A stretch of DNA of 64,000 nucleotides, from contig JAFLZE010000004.1 in the NCBI GenBank assembly GCA_029785685.1, positions 1 through 64,000 of the forward strand, read 5' to 3'. Positions 9,397-17,156 of this stretch are shown here, piece after piece (the stretch's first letter is position 1; every line of letters begins with the position of its first letter). The translations under genes were made by a program, and so were the position numbers. The notes beneath the pieces are model-generated. The model saw only the letters and a list, made by a program, of their open reading frames with translations. It was not told the DNA's origin and searched no databases. This DNA comes from Nitrososphaerota archaeon (GTDB lineage Archaea; Thermoproteota; Nitrososphaeria; Nitrososphaerales; UBA183).

Positions 9397-9969
9397 GTGA
9401 GCCGCGAGGACGAGTTCGCGCGTATCCTTCTCTCAGATGAGAGAAAGAAGTGGCAAGACCCGCTGAAGATATCGAAAGCCGCGGGTGTAATGAGAGGTAT
9501 GACAATAGCCGATCTCGCGTGCGGCCCGGGATTCTTCACCCTGCCGCTGGCCTCACTGGTCGGGGAAGGCGGGATTGTCTATGCGGTAGATGCGTCCAAG
9601 ACGATGCTGGACCATCTGCGCAAGATGATTGCGACATCAGGTGCAGATCGTAAGGTGATCAAGGTCATACAGTCAGATGTCGCTGATACAGGTATTCCAT
9701 CTTGTTCCGTGGATGTCGCGCTCTTCGCCAACGTCCTACACGACATAGAGGACAAAGGTGCCTTCCTCAATGAGGTGAGGCGCATCTGTAAGCCTGCCGC
9801 AGTGATCGTTGACGTGGACTGGAAGAGGGTGAGAATGAAGGTAGGGCCGCCTTATGGGATTAGGCTCACAGAGGCCACGGCACAAAGGATTTTGGCTGCG
9901 AATGGATTCCGTACCGTGAAGTCGTTAGACATAGGACCTTATCACTATGGGCTCACCTGCCGGCGTTGA
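9397..9969 (+). CDS. class I SAM-dependent methyltransferase
   Basis: A 190-residue methyltransferase from GTG 9397. Motif I is ADLACGPGFFTLPL, the acidic residue at the end of strand 2 is in YAVDAS, and LFANVLHDI occupies the motif IV region. It resembles the preceding gene in length and layout, so the pair may be an old tandem duplication that has diverged. Arsenite- or small-molecule-type substrates are possible, but nothing in the sequence fixes this. Confidence 0.85.
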   Translation: MSREDEFARILLSDERKKWQDPLKISKAAGVMRGMTIADLACGPGFFTLPLASLVGEGGIVYAVDASKTMLDHLRKMIATSGADRKVIKVIQSDVADTGIPSCSVDVALFANVLHDIEDKGAFLNEVRRICKPAAVIVDVDWKRVRMKVGPPYGIRLTEATAQRILAANGFRTVKSLDIGPYHYGLTCRR

Positions 9970-9980
9970 TTTCCCGTAGC

Positions 9981-10033
9981 ATCGGCTGACGAAATCCTCG
10001 GCCAATACCCTCCCAGCGGCTCTGTCAGCCGAT
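9981..10033. terminator. 10-bp inverted repeat after the methyltransferase pair
   Basis: ATCGGCTGAC at 9981-9990 is perfectly complementary to GTCAGCCGAT at 10024-10033, with a 33-nt loop, starting 12 bp after the stop at 9969. It may be a transcription end structure. The rest of the gap to 10236 shows no gene. Confidence 0.4.
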
Positions 10034-10236
10034 TAACCCATGGACCCGAGTCTTCTGCAGAGAATGCGGCTCGGCCATTTCCGCACTGTTTGGAGTGAAG
10101 ATTACATCGCTCTATCGATGGTTTGGCTCTTCATCGGATGCCTCAGACGGCTCTTCCCAAAAACCCCTTCATCTAGAGCAACTTGAAAGACAGACTCTCA
10201 GGATATAGGCTTTTGCGCCGCGAGGTTCTGTAGGGC

Positions 10237-10986
10237 TCATATTCGTGAAAGGGTGTCCCGCGCCCCTGGAGCTCGCTCCTCGGACGCCGACTGTCGCTGC
10301 TTTCCAGATTTTGGCACCAGGACGGCGTCGGATATCTCCAAGTGACCGGAGTCCCCCCTCCAGTGCTTGACTGCTGATCTCACACTGATTCTCCTTGAGA
10401 AGAGAGGGTCGTCTAGGACGAAGGTCTCCCCCTCGCCTCCCTCGAGGCCCGCGTGAAACCTGTACTTCCTTCCCAAGGCGACCAGCTCCCCAATGGCCTC
10501 TTCATCCAACTCTCTCCCGAGCCAACCCTGGTCCAGCCCGAGGGCAGACACGCTCACCATGATTACCGAGAATCCTTCGCCTGCGAGTCTCCTCAGGTGC
10601 GCCTCCGGGTCGACCCCCCACAGGGGCGAAAGGCAGTCAAGGCCGAGGCTCTGGCATATCCTCTCTACTCTGGACTTCTGATAGACGCTGGCGAGGGCTC
10701 CGGTGTATACCCCCTCGAGCCCGAACTTCGACTTCGCCTCTCCCAGCGCCTTCTCCAGGTCAGCCAGCTCCTCCTCCTTCACGCCCTCGGTCCTTACTGT
10801 GAGCTGCGGGACCCCCATCGCCTCCGCCTGCAAGGCCGTCCATCTGAGATTGGGGAAGTGGAACATGTACGACATATCAGACTGGGGGAGTAGCGTCACC
10901 AGGCAGACCAGCTCGTCTTTCTTCGAGGCTAGCCAGGCAGCGTAGGCTGAGTCCTTACCGCCGCTGAACAGCGCCCCGACCCTCGT
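10237..10986 (-). CDS. dph6: diphthine-ammonia ligase (Dph6 family), start codon reads ACG
   Basis: ATP-pyrophosphatase of the N-type PP-loop class that amidates diphthine on elongation factor 2. The PP-loop SGGKDS lies at residues 8-13 if translation begins at 10986. The body has the family's PLWG and GLEGGEGE-like motifs and the family length (249 residues). The nearest standard start codon is a GTG at 10899, which would delete the PP-loop. Family members begin with Met followed by a short strand running into SGGKDS; the codon in the Met position here is ACG, and the in-frame codons upstream meet a TGA. This is either a non-standard start or a base error. The gene follows the upstream methyltransferase by 10 bp. 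Confidence 0.85.
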   Translation of the reverse strand, partial: TRVGALFSGGKDSAYAAWLASKKDELVCLVTLLPQSDMSYMFHFPNLRWTALQAEAMGVPQLTVRTEGVKEEELADLEKALGEAKSKFGLEGVYTGALASVYQKSRVERICQSLGLDCLSPLWGVDPEAHLRRLAGEGFSVIMVSVSALGLDQGWLGRELDEEAIGELVALGRKYRFHAGLEGGEGETFVLDDPLFSRRISVRSAVKHWRGDSGHLEISDAVLVPKSGKQRQSASEERAPGARDTLSRI

Positions 10987-10996
10987 ACCAGCTCAC

Positions 10997-11782
10997 TCAC
11001 AGTTTGACCGCTTCAATCATGAGATGAAGCGGTACCTCTCGAAGCCCTGGACCGCCCAAGTCCTCCGTGTCTCCCTGTTTGATCTCGACGAACTCCTTGG
11101 TAGGCTGCGGTTCGTCCAGAGCTGTGATTGCCATCCCCTTGGAGGATGACACCCTAGCGTACCAGCCCAGTGGCCTGTGGTAGCTCATCGTGTAGGCGTT
11201 GGTCCCGTCGCTGATGTCCCAGCGCATCTTGTCGGAGAAAGGCTTCCTGTACCCTGTGACCTTCCTGTATACGGTACGCGGCTTCCCGCCCGCCTTCTCG
11301 GCCACCCATCCTGAGTGCGACATGACCTCGAAGCATTGGGGGTAGATGCCAGCGACGAATATCCCTCTTCCCTTCAAGACGCGGGCCACCTCGCCGACCG
11401 CGTTCTCTGCGTCCGGCATGTCCGTCAGACTCATGTTCGCGAAGACAATGTCGAACCTGCCGTCTGGGATGCCTTTCAGCCTGGCGGCGTCGGAGCACAG
11501 GTACTTCACCCCGGCGGACCCGTGCGCCCCGGCGCTTTCGACCATCTTGGGAGAAGCGTCCACTGCAATCACGTCGGCGTCCTGGCGCGCGAGGCGGCGC
11601 GAGAGGTAACCGTTGCCGCATCCGAAATCGAGGACCGTCTTCCCGCGGCAGTCTCTGACTACTTTCAATAGGGCCGGATCGATGAGAGCTCTGTGCCAGA
11701 GGTCGCCCCCGTCCCCCTGCTTTCGATCGTACCAGTGGGAGAGGTCATTCCAGCCATCGTAGCCGTCCAACTTGCCGCGCAC
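10997..11782 (-). CDS. class I SAM-dependent methyltransferase
   Basis: A 261-residue protein with motif I VLDFGCGNGYLSRRLA, AVDAS at strand 2 and a DIVFANMSL motif IV region, typical of the methyltransferase 11/25 group. The start is GTG at 11782, with a TAAAAAA-type box about 28 bp upstream on its strand. It lies immediately upstream of dph6. Substrate unknown. Confidence 0.85.
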   Translation of the reverse strand: MRGKLDGYDGWNDLSHWYDRKQGDGGDLWHRALIDPALLKVVRDCRGKTVLDFGCGNGYLSRRLARQDADVIAVDASPKMVESAGAHGSAGVKYLCSDAARLKGIPDGRFDIVFANMSLTDMPDAENAVGEVARVLKGRGIFVAGIYPQCFEVMSHSGWVAEKAGGKPRTVYRKVTGYRKPFSDKMRWDISDGTNAYTMSYHRPLGWYARVSSSKGMAITALDEPQPTKEFVEIKQGDTEDLGGPGLREVPLHLMIEAVKL

Positions 11783-11806
11783 GGCCGTGTCGACGGTCCA
11801 TTCCTC

Positions 11807-11833
11807 TAAAAAAGCGTCTGAATCCTATTAAAG
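11807..11833. promoter_or_regulatory. back-to-back TATA-like boxes
   Basis: The minus-strand box (taaaaaa read on plus, 11807-11813) is about 28 bp before the methyltransferase GTG at 11782. The plus-strand box CTATTAAAG (11825-11833) is about 30 bp before the SRP54 ATG at 11859. Both fit leaderless or very short-leader transcripts. Confidence 0.55.
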
Positions 11834-11858
11834 AACCGCAGGGGCGGACTTCCACCTT

Positions 11859-13181
11859 ATGTTAGACTCGCTGCGTGAAGGGCTCCAGTCAGCCGTCCGC
11901 AAGCTTGTGGGCGCCAACCTCGTCGACGAAAGGGCTGTGAAGGAGTTCGTAAGGGACCTTCAGAGAGCGCTGATCCAGTCCGACGTCAACGTAAGGATAG
12001 CGCTGGAGGTGACCGAGAGGGTCCAGAAGAGGGCGCTCGAAGAGAAACCGCCTGCCGGGGTGACCAAGAAAGACCAGATCGTATCCATACTCTACGAAGA
12101 GCTCGCCAGGCTCCTCGGCGGGGAAGGTGGGCTGCCCCTCAGCAAGGAGAGGACCAACGTGTTGGTGATGCTCGGAGTACAAGGCTCGGGAAAGACCACC
12201 ACGACCGCAAAGCTGGCGCGCTTGTACTCGAGGCGAGGGTTCAAGGTCGGGGTCGTGGCTGCAGACACGTTCAGGCCAGGGGCTGTCGCCCAGCTGAAGG
12301 CGCTCGCGGCTGCTTCGGGGGTCGAGGTCTACAGCGACGAGAAGGAGAAGGACTCGGTGAAGATAGCGAAGGCAGGGAAGGCACACTTCGAGGGTTCAAA
12401 GAACATGATAATCATCGACACTGCTGGGAGGCATAAAGAGGAGAAGGGGCTCCTTCAAGAGATGAAGGATGTGGTGAGTGGAGTAAAACCAGACGCCACC
12501 ATCCTGGTAATCGATGGGACCATCGGGCAACAGTGCTACAGCCAGGCCCTGGCGTTCCACCAGGCGGCACCTGTGGGCGGGATTGTGGTCACGAAACTGG
12601 ACGGCGCGGCGAAAGGAGGCGGAGCGCTGGCAGCGTCGGCGGCCACTGGTGCGAAGGTGTTTTTCATCGGGGCGGGGGAGAGGATTGACGACCTGGAGGA
12701 GTTCGTCCCGACCAGGTTCGTAGGCAGGCTCCTCGGGATGGGCGACCTGAAGGCGCTCATGGATATGGTCAGGGAGTCCGAAGTAGTGGTAGACGAGAAG
12801 ATGACCCAGCGGGTGATGTCTGGGAAGATGACGATGAACGACCTGCTGGTGCAATTTGAACAGATGAAGAAGTTCGGCTCGCTCAAGAAGATCCTAGAGC
12901 ATATCCCAGGCTTCTCGGGCCAGGTTGACGCCAAGGAGCTCGACAAGGCAGAAGATAGGGTAAAGGTCTACAGGTCCATCATCCAGTCTATGACCGGGGA
13001 CGAGAAGAACAACCCCGAGACCATTAACGCGTCAAGGCTCAGGCGCATCGCGAAAGGGTCGGGGCGGAGTGAGAAGGACGTCAGGGAGCTCCTGAGCAGA
13101 TACAAGCAGATGAAGACTCTCGTGAAGACAAGCAAAGGACGCGAAATGCGCCAGATGATGCGGCGCATGGGTGAAGGATAG
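11859..13181 (+). CDS. srp54: signal recognition particle 54 kDa subunit
   Basis: A 440-residue SRP GTPase that binds 7S RNA and signal peptides. N domain at residues 1-90, G domain with P-loop GVQGSGKT near residue 106, DTAGR, and TKLDGAAKGG; the C-terminal M domain is Met-rich with the GSGRSEKDV RNA-binding helix-loop. Length and domain order match archaeal SRP54. It opens a plus-strand cluster of translation genes. Confidence 0.98.
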   Translation: MLDSLREGLQSAVRKLVGANLVDERAVKEFVRDLQRALIQSDVNVRIALEVTERVQKRALEEKPPAGVTKKDQIVSILYEELARLLGGEGGLPLSKERTNVLVMLGVQGSGKTTTTAKLARLYSRRGFKVGVVAADTFRPGAVAQLKALAAASGVEVYSDEKEKDSVKIAKAGKAHFEGSKNMIIIDTAGRHKEEKGLLQEMKDVVSGVKPDATILVIDGTIGQQCYSQALAFHQAAPVGGIVVTKLDGAAKGGGALAASAATGAKVFFIGAGERIDDLEEFVPTRFVGRLLGMGDLKALMDMVRESEVVVDEKMTQRVMSGKMTMNDLLVQFEQMKKFGSLKKILEHIPGFSGQVDAKELDKAEDRVKVYRSIIQSMTGDEKNNPETINASRLRRIAKGSGRSEKDVRELLSRYKQMKTLVKTSKGREMRQMMRRMGEG

Positions 13182-14313
13182 GGTGCCCGGAACGGTCGTG
13201 GCATACAGGCTGTGCCAGCGATGCTCTGAGAGGCAAGGCACGGGTGCCCAGCCTTTCCAAGTGGTGCCTGGAAGAGAGTGTTTCGTGTGCGAAGGGATGT
13301 TGGACGGGATTCCAAGGATGGCCAAAGCAGCGACTCGAAGGCTTCGTCCATATGAATTCAAGACCTTCGCCGTAGGCGTGACGCTCCCTGAGAGGGTGCA
13401 GGAGCGTGAGGACGAGTTGAGGTCGGAACTCAAGCTGAAAGGCGGCGAGACGATCAAGGTCCAAGTAGCAAAGCTGGTCGCGGTGAAGATCTCTGAGGCC
13501 ACAAGGAGGAAGGTTGACAAAGCCAGGCCCGACGTCTCCGTCCTAGCCGACTTCGGGAGAGGAGACGCAGTGGTCTCATCAAAGCCTGTGTTCTATTATG
13601 CGAGATACACGAAGCCAGCAGGGGTCGCCCAGAGGAGGTCCCTTTGTGACGTGTGTCGGGGGGCACGGTGCGAGGAGTGCAAGGGGACGGGATTCAAGGT
13701 CGTCTCCAGTGTGGAGGGAGCGCTAAGGAAGAAGATTGGGAGACTGGCTGGGAGCGAGAAGATGGTCTTTACATGGCTTGGTAGCGAGGACGAGGACAGC
13801 AAGGTCTTCTCCCCTGGGAGGCCCTTCGTAGCCGAGATCAAGGGCCCGAAGAAGAGGAAGCTCGTCAGGAAGTTCGCGGTGCGTGTGGGGGGCGGCACGG
13901 TGGGCGTATCCTCCGGGAGGATGCTCCCGTCTAAGCCTATGAGGATCCCTTCGTTCCGTTTCGAGACGAGGATTACGGCGACGGCCGCTTCCAAGGTTCC
14001 ACCCGAAGGAGTCTCGGAGCTTCACGCCAGGTTCCATAGGGCCGCGGTGACATTCGAGAGACCCAGTAGCAGACCGGCAATCAAGACGGTGTATTGGGTG
14101 AGGGCCAGGGCCAGGGGAAGGACGCTCGTTATAGACGCCGAACTGGATGGGGGGCTCCCCGTGAAGCGGTTCGTGAACGGGGAACTCGTCTCACCCTCGG
14201 TGTCGGAAGTCTTAAAAACTGAAGTCGGTTGCCGCAGTTTCGACATCTGTAGAGTCATGGAGATAGGAGCATTCAGGTTTGCCGAAATCACACGGGATAA
14301 GGAGAAGAACTAG
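13171..14313 (+). CDS. pus10: tRNA pseudouridine synthase Pus10
   Basis: Archaeal Pus10 makes pseudouridine at positions 54 and 55 of tRNA. The 380-residue protein has an N-terminal zinc site (CQRC and CFVC), a THUMP-like region, a second cysteine group (CDVC, CEEC) and the catalytic block GSEDEDSKVF near residue 206. The C-terminal region carries motifs of the pseudouridine synthase fold. GTG 13171 overlaps the end of srp54 by 11 bp, which suggests coupling. Confidence 0.93.
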   Translation: MKDRVPGTVVAYRLCQRCSERQGTGAQPFQVVPGRECFVCEGMLDGIPRMAKAATRRLRPYEFKTFAVGVTLPERVQEREDELRSELKLKGGETIKVQVAKLVAVKISEATRRKVDKARPDVSVLADFGRGDAVVSSKPVFYYARYTKPAGVAQRRSLCDVCRGARCEECKGTGFKVVSSVEGALRKKIGRLAGSEKMVFTWLGSEDEDSKVFSPGRPFVAEIKGPKKRKLVRKFAVRVGGGTVGVSSGRMLPSKPMRIPSFRFETRITATAASKVPPEGVSELHARFHRAAVTFERPSSRPAIKTVYWVRARARGRTLVIDAELDGGLPVKRFVNGELVSPSVSEVLKTEVGCRSFDICRVMEIGAFRFAEITRDKEKN

Positions 14314-14563
14314 GTCGCTTCTGAGGGCTTCGGCCAAGAAGGGCCTGAGCAGCCTACTCGTAGAGTACTCCCCTGATGACAAGGTTGTAATCAAAATCGA
14401 CCCCGCCCAGGTGAAGGGGATGCCCCACAGGCGGTTCAACGGCCTGGTCGGGACGGTGACCGAGGTTGGGAGACGGGCGGTTACCGTGGACGTCAAGGTA
14501 GGAGACAAGGTAAAGAAGCTCATCGCAAGGAAGGAGCATGTCGTGAGGATGGGGGGAAGCTGA
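14279..14563 (+). CDS. rpl21e: 50S ribosomal protein eL21
   Basis: A 94-residue basic protein with the eL21 pattern: PKSHGIRRRTR at the start, PHRRFNGLVGTV in the middle. TTG at 14279 is the start; it overlaps the end of pus10 by 35 bp. The stop overlaps the ATG of rpoF. Confidence 0.95.
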   Translation: MPKSHGIRRRTRSLLRASAKKGLSSLLVEYSPDDKVVIKIDPAQVKGMPHRRFNGLVGTVTEVGRRAVTVDVKVGDKVKKLIARKEHVVRMGGS

Positions 14564-14880
14564 TGTCGGAGAAACAGGAGAAGCGGCTGCTTTCGATTCC
14601 CGAGGCGAACCAGATTCTCGCGAAGATAGACATGGAGAAAGCTGATCAGATACAGAAGCGGACACTGGACTACACCACCAAGTTCTCGAAGGCCGAAGCT
14701 GACTCAGCGAAGAAGCTGAGGAAGCAGTTGGAAGACGAAGCCGGGCTGAGCGAAGAAGAGGCCGTGGAATTGGTGAACATATCGCCGAAGTCCGTAGAGG
14801 AGCTGAGAACCTTCACCTCTGGATGGCGCAAACTGCTCTCAACCGAGACCCTCGAGAAAATACTGAAGATACTGCACTAG
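14563..14880 (+). CDS. rpoF: DNA-directed RNA polymerase subunit F (Rpb4)
   Basis: A 105-residue HRDC-like Rpb4 homologue that pairs with Rpo7 in the polymerase stalk. It has the N-terminal SIPEANQILAKI and C-terminal ETLEKILKIL segments seen in the family. The ATG overlaps the eL21 TGA. In related archaea this gene is commonly followed directly by DUF655; here a small insertion element separates them. Confidence 0.92.
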   Translation: MSEKQEKRLLSIPEANQILAKIDMEKADQIQKRTLDYTTKFSKAEADSAKKLRKQLEDEAGLSEEEAVELVNISPKSVEELRTFTSGWRKLLSTETLEKILKILH

Positions 14881-14882
14881 TC

Positions 14883-15012
14883 CTTCGGTAGAGGCTTGTT
14901 GAATAGCTACTGTGTCTACGATAATTCTACCTGGTTGTCTGGCGAGCTACTCCTGTGCGACTTGACATAAATCTGGCCTGGTTCGGAGTTATTCAACAAC
15001 GCTCTTCGGTAG
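14883..15012. mobile_element. MITE-like element, 112 bp, with target-site duplication
   Basis: CTTCGGTAG is repeated directly at 14883-14891 and 15004-15012 and fits a 9-bp target duplication. The 112 bp between (14892-15003) have terminal inverted repeats that match at 15 of 19 positions, including a perfect 10-bp core TTGTTGAATA (14896-14905) and TATTCAACAA (14990-14999). There is no coding capacity. It lies between rpoF and the DUF655 gene. A transposase of the matching family would have to act from elsewhere. Confidence 0.7.
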
Positions 15013-15017
15013 GACAG

Positions 15018-15096
15018 CATTAAATAACAAGGCGGCTGCATGCGGCTACCAGGGGAGCACTGGGGGAAGGACTGTGATGTTCGTCGTTCTTTATAG
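15018..15096 (+). promoter_or_regulatory. candidate promoter region for DUF655-ksgA-trmJ
   Basis: Two A/T-rich boxes lie between the insertion element and the next gene: TTAAATAA near 15019 and TTTATAG near 15090. A GGAG sits at 15134-15137, about 17 bp before the ATG. The genes downstream therefore probably have their own promoter. Confidence 0.35.
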
Positions 15097-15154
15097 CGCC
15101 GCGGGGTCCCCTACGCGATAGGGCGACCGGAAAGGAGAGTAGCACCGGGAATTG

Positions 15155-15709
15155 ATGCCTGCGGATAAGAAGTACGAAGAGTTCGCCTATGTGCTGGACT
15201 TCATGCCAAGGGGCAAGTCCACCGTGATCAAGGGAAGAGAAGGCCCCATGGTGGAAGCCATAGGAGAAGAGAGGCTGACCCTGCTGGAGCTCCTGGCAAT
15301 GGAAGACCAGAACTTCGAGGCCGGAGAGAAGGTGAAGATAGGGAAGGAGGGGAGGGAGAAGATAGTCAGCGTCCTCGGAAAGCTCATCTATGAAGAGCTC
15401 TCGCCGGAGGCCAAGGCTTCGCTCCCGGCGGTGATAGAAGGCCTGGTGAAAGAGAAGGAGAAGAAATACGTCGCCTACTTCAACGACCTCCAACCGCTCA
15501 CGCCGAGGCTCCACGGGCTCGAACTCATCCCAGGTATCGGCAAGACATTCATGAAGGAGATAGTCGAGATGAGAGAGAGGCAGCCGTTCACCAGCTTCGA
15601 CGATGTCCAAATCAGGGTGGGGCTACATGATCCCGCCAAGATGATAACGAAGCGGATTATCGAAGAGCTGGCCGGAGACTCGAGAATCAGTGTCTTCGTA
15701 AAGAAGTAG
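15155..15709 (+). CDS. DUF655 protein (OB-fold plus helix-hairpin-helix)
   Basis: A 184-residue archaeal conserved protein. The N-terminal half begins YEEFAYVLDFMPRGKS and looks like the OB-fold part; the C-terminal half has a helix-hairpin-helix (LELIPGIGKTFMKEI). The family is nearly always next to ksgA, as here, where the stop directly abuts the next ATG. A nucleic acid-binding role in ribosome or RNA metabolism is inferred. ATG 15155 is preferred to TTG 15152. Confidence 0.9.
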   Translation: MPADKKYEEFAYVLDFMPRGKSTVIKGREGPMVEAIGEERLTLLELLAMEDQNFEAGEKVKIGKEGREKIVSVLGKLIYEELSPEAKASLPAVIEGLVKEKEKKYVAYFNDLQPLTPRLHGLELIPGIGKTFMKEIVEMRERQPFTSFDDVQIRVGLHDPAKMITKRIIEELAGDSRISVFVKK

Positions 15710-16408
15710 ATGAAACGTCACAGGCTCGGCCAGCATTACCTCGTCGATGAGGGGGTGGCGCTGAGGATGGTCGAATATGCAGGCATCAACAGAAATGAGC
15801 GGGTGCTTGAAATCGGCACTGGGAGGGGAGCGGTCACAAGGCTCCTCGTAAGGAAAGGGGCACCTCTGCTGGCTTACGAAATAGATAGTGAGAACTTCAA
15901 GGAGACCGTGAAAATGCTTGATGGTACAGAGGCAGATGTCCGCCTGGGAGACGCGTTCGCCGAACGGCCGACATTCGACGTGCTGGTAGCCAGCCTCCCC
16001 TACGCAGAGTCGTCCACCTTCGTAAGGTGGCTCTGCACCATGAAGTTCGACAGGGCCGTAGTGATGCTGCAGAGAGACTTCGTCAAGAAGCTGACCGCCC
16101 CGCCGGGGAGCCGAGACTACAGGGGGGTCTCTGCCCTTGCGCAGATAGCATTCGGGATCAGAGTCCTCGAACGCGTTGGAAGCGAGGCGTTTTCGCCAAG
16201 GCCGAGGGTCGGCTCGGTGGTTATCGCCATCGTTCCGAGGCATAGGCTCTCGGAAAGAGAAGCATCTAGGATAATCAGCCTCTTCACCCTTAGAAGAAGG
16301 CAAGTAGATTCTGCCCTCGCGGAGCTGGGCATGGGAGGGCCTGGCCATGGCCAGAGGAGGGTGTTTTCGCTCGGGCCTGAGGAGGTCTTCGAGCTCTGCA
16401 GGGGGTGA
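15710..16408 (+). CDS. ksgA: rRNA adenine N6-dimethyltransferase (KsgA/Dim1)
   Basis: Dimethylates two adjacent adenines at the 3' end of 16S rRNA. The N-terminal GQHYLVDEG and motif I VLEIGTGRGAVT are typical. Motif IV, usually NLPY or NIPY, reads SLPY here. The 232 residues are on the short side for the family, with a reduced C-terminal domain. The gene starts directly after the DUF655 stop. Confidence 0.9.
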   Translation: MKRHRLGQHYLVDEGVALRMVEYAGINRNERVLEIGTGRGAVTRLLVRKGAPLLAYEIDSENFKETVKMLDGTEADVRLGDAFAERPTFDVLVASLPYAESSTFVRWLCTMKFDRAVVMLQRDFVKKLTAPPGSRDYRGVSALAQIAFGIRVLERVGSEAFSPRPRVGSVVIAIVPRHRLSEREASRIISLFTLRRRQVDSALAELGMGGPGHGQRRVFSLGPEEVFELCRG

Positions 16409-16415
16409 CGGATTT

Positions 16416-17156
16416 ATGCCTCGCTGGCGGGACAGCGGTGTGCTACCTAGGGGCGTCTCGGTCACCATAGTGGAGCCCCAGGGCCCGGTCAACATAGGGC
16501 ACGTGGCCAGACTCGCGCAGAACTTCGGCGTCCGGAAACTCTACCTGGTCAACCCCAAGGCTGACCTCTCAGTGGCCTCGATCTATGCCTCGCACGCCTC
16601 CGATGTCCTCGATAGGGCCGTGGTGACCACGCTCGAAAGGGTGAGGGAGGAGAACGAGTTGTTGGTGGCGACCACTGCGGTCAGGGCCTCGAAGAAATCC
16701 AACGTAATACGTAGGATGATGAGCCCAGAGAGGCTGCACGATATTCTTTCGTCCGCCTCCACCTCCTCGCTGGTCTTTGGAAGGGACACGACAGGCCTGA
16801 CCAATGCAGAGATTGGGATGTGTGACGTGACTACGACCATCGACACCGGTCAGCAGTACAGGTCACTGAACATCGGCCACGCAGCAGCGATAACTCTCTA
16901 CCTTGCTTCCCGGGGAACTGGGAAAAGCCGCGCGCCTCAGGGTCGCAGGGCCAGGGAGGTATTCGCGAAGAGCCTTTCAGAGCTTGCGGTGGCGTCAAAG
17001 ATGACAGAGCACAAGGCGGAGGGCATGATGGAGGTAGGGAAGAGGATAGCCGCGACATCCAAGATGACCGACGCGCAGCTCAATGTCCTTTCTGGGGTCC
17101 TTAGAAAGGCCATGGCCACGATCGAGACAGCTCAGACTCGGGGCTCGAAGACGTAG
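16416..17156 (+). CDS. trmJ: SpoU-family tRNA 2'-O-methyltransferase (TrmJ-like)
   Basis: A trefoil-knot methyltransferase that probably modifies position 32 of tRNA, as archaeal TrmJ does. Motif 1 is EPQGPVNIGHVARLAQNFG, motif 2 FGRDTTGLTNAE, motif 3 LNIGHAAAITLY. The C-terminal 80 residues are the helical extension of TrmJ. ATG 16416, 8 bp after ksgA, is chosen; a longer in-frame start at 16347 would run through ksgA in another frame. The 3' end overlaps the convergent Trm11-like gene. Confidence 0.88.
   Translation: MPRWRDSGVLPRGVSVTIVEPQGPVNIGHVARLAQNFGVRKLYLVNPKADLSVASIYASHASDVLDRAVVTTLERVREENELLVATTAVRASKKSNVIRRMMSPERLHDILSSASTSSLVFGRDTTGLTNAEIGMCDVTTTIDTGQQYRSLNIGHAAAITLYLASRGTGKSRAPQGRRAREVFAKSLSELAVASKMTEHKAEGMMEVGKRIAATSKMTDAQLNVLSGVLRKAMATIETAQTRGSKT

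Noticed and set aside
16347..16415. longer start for TrmJ
   Set aside because: The added residues are read from ksgA in another frame and do not match the family; ATG 16416 fits.
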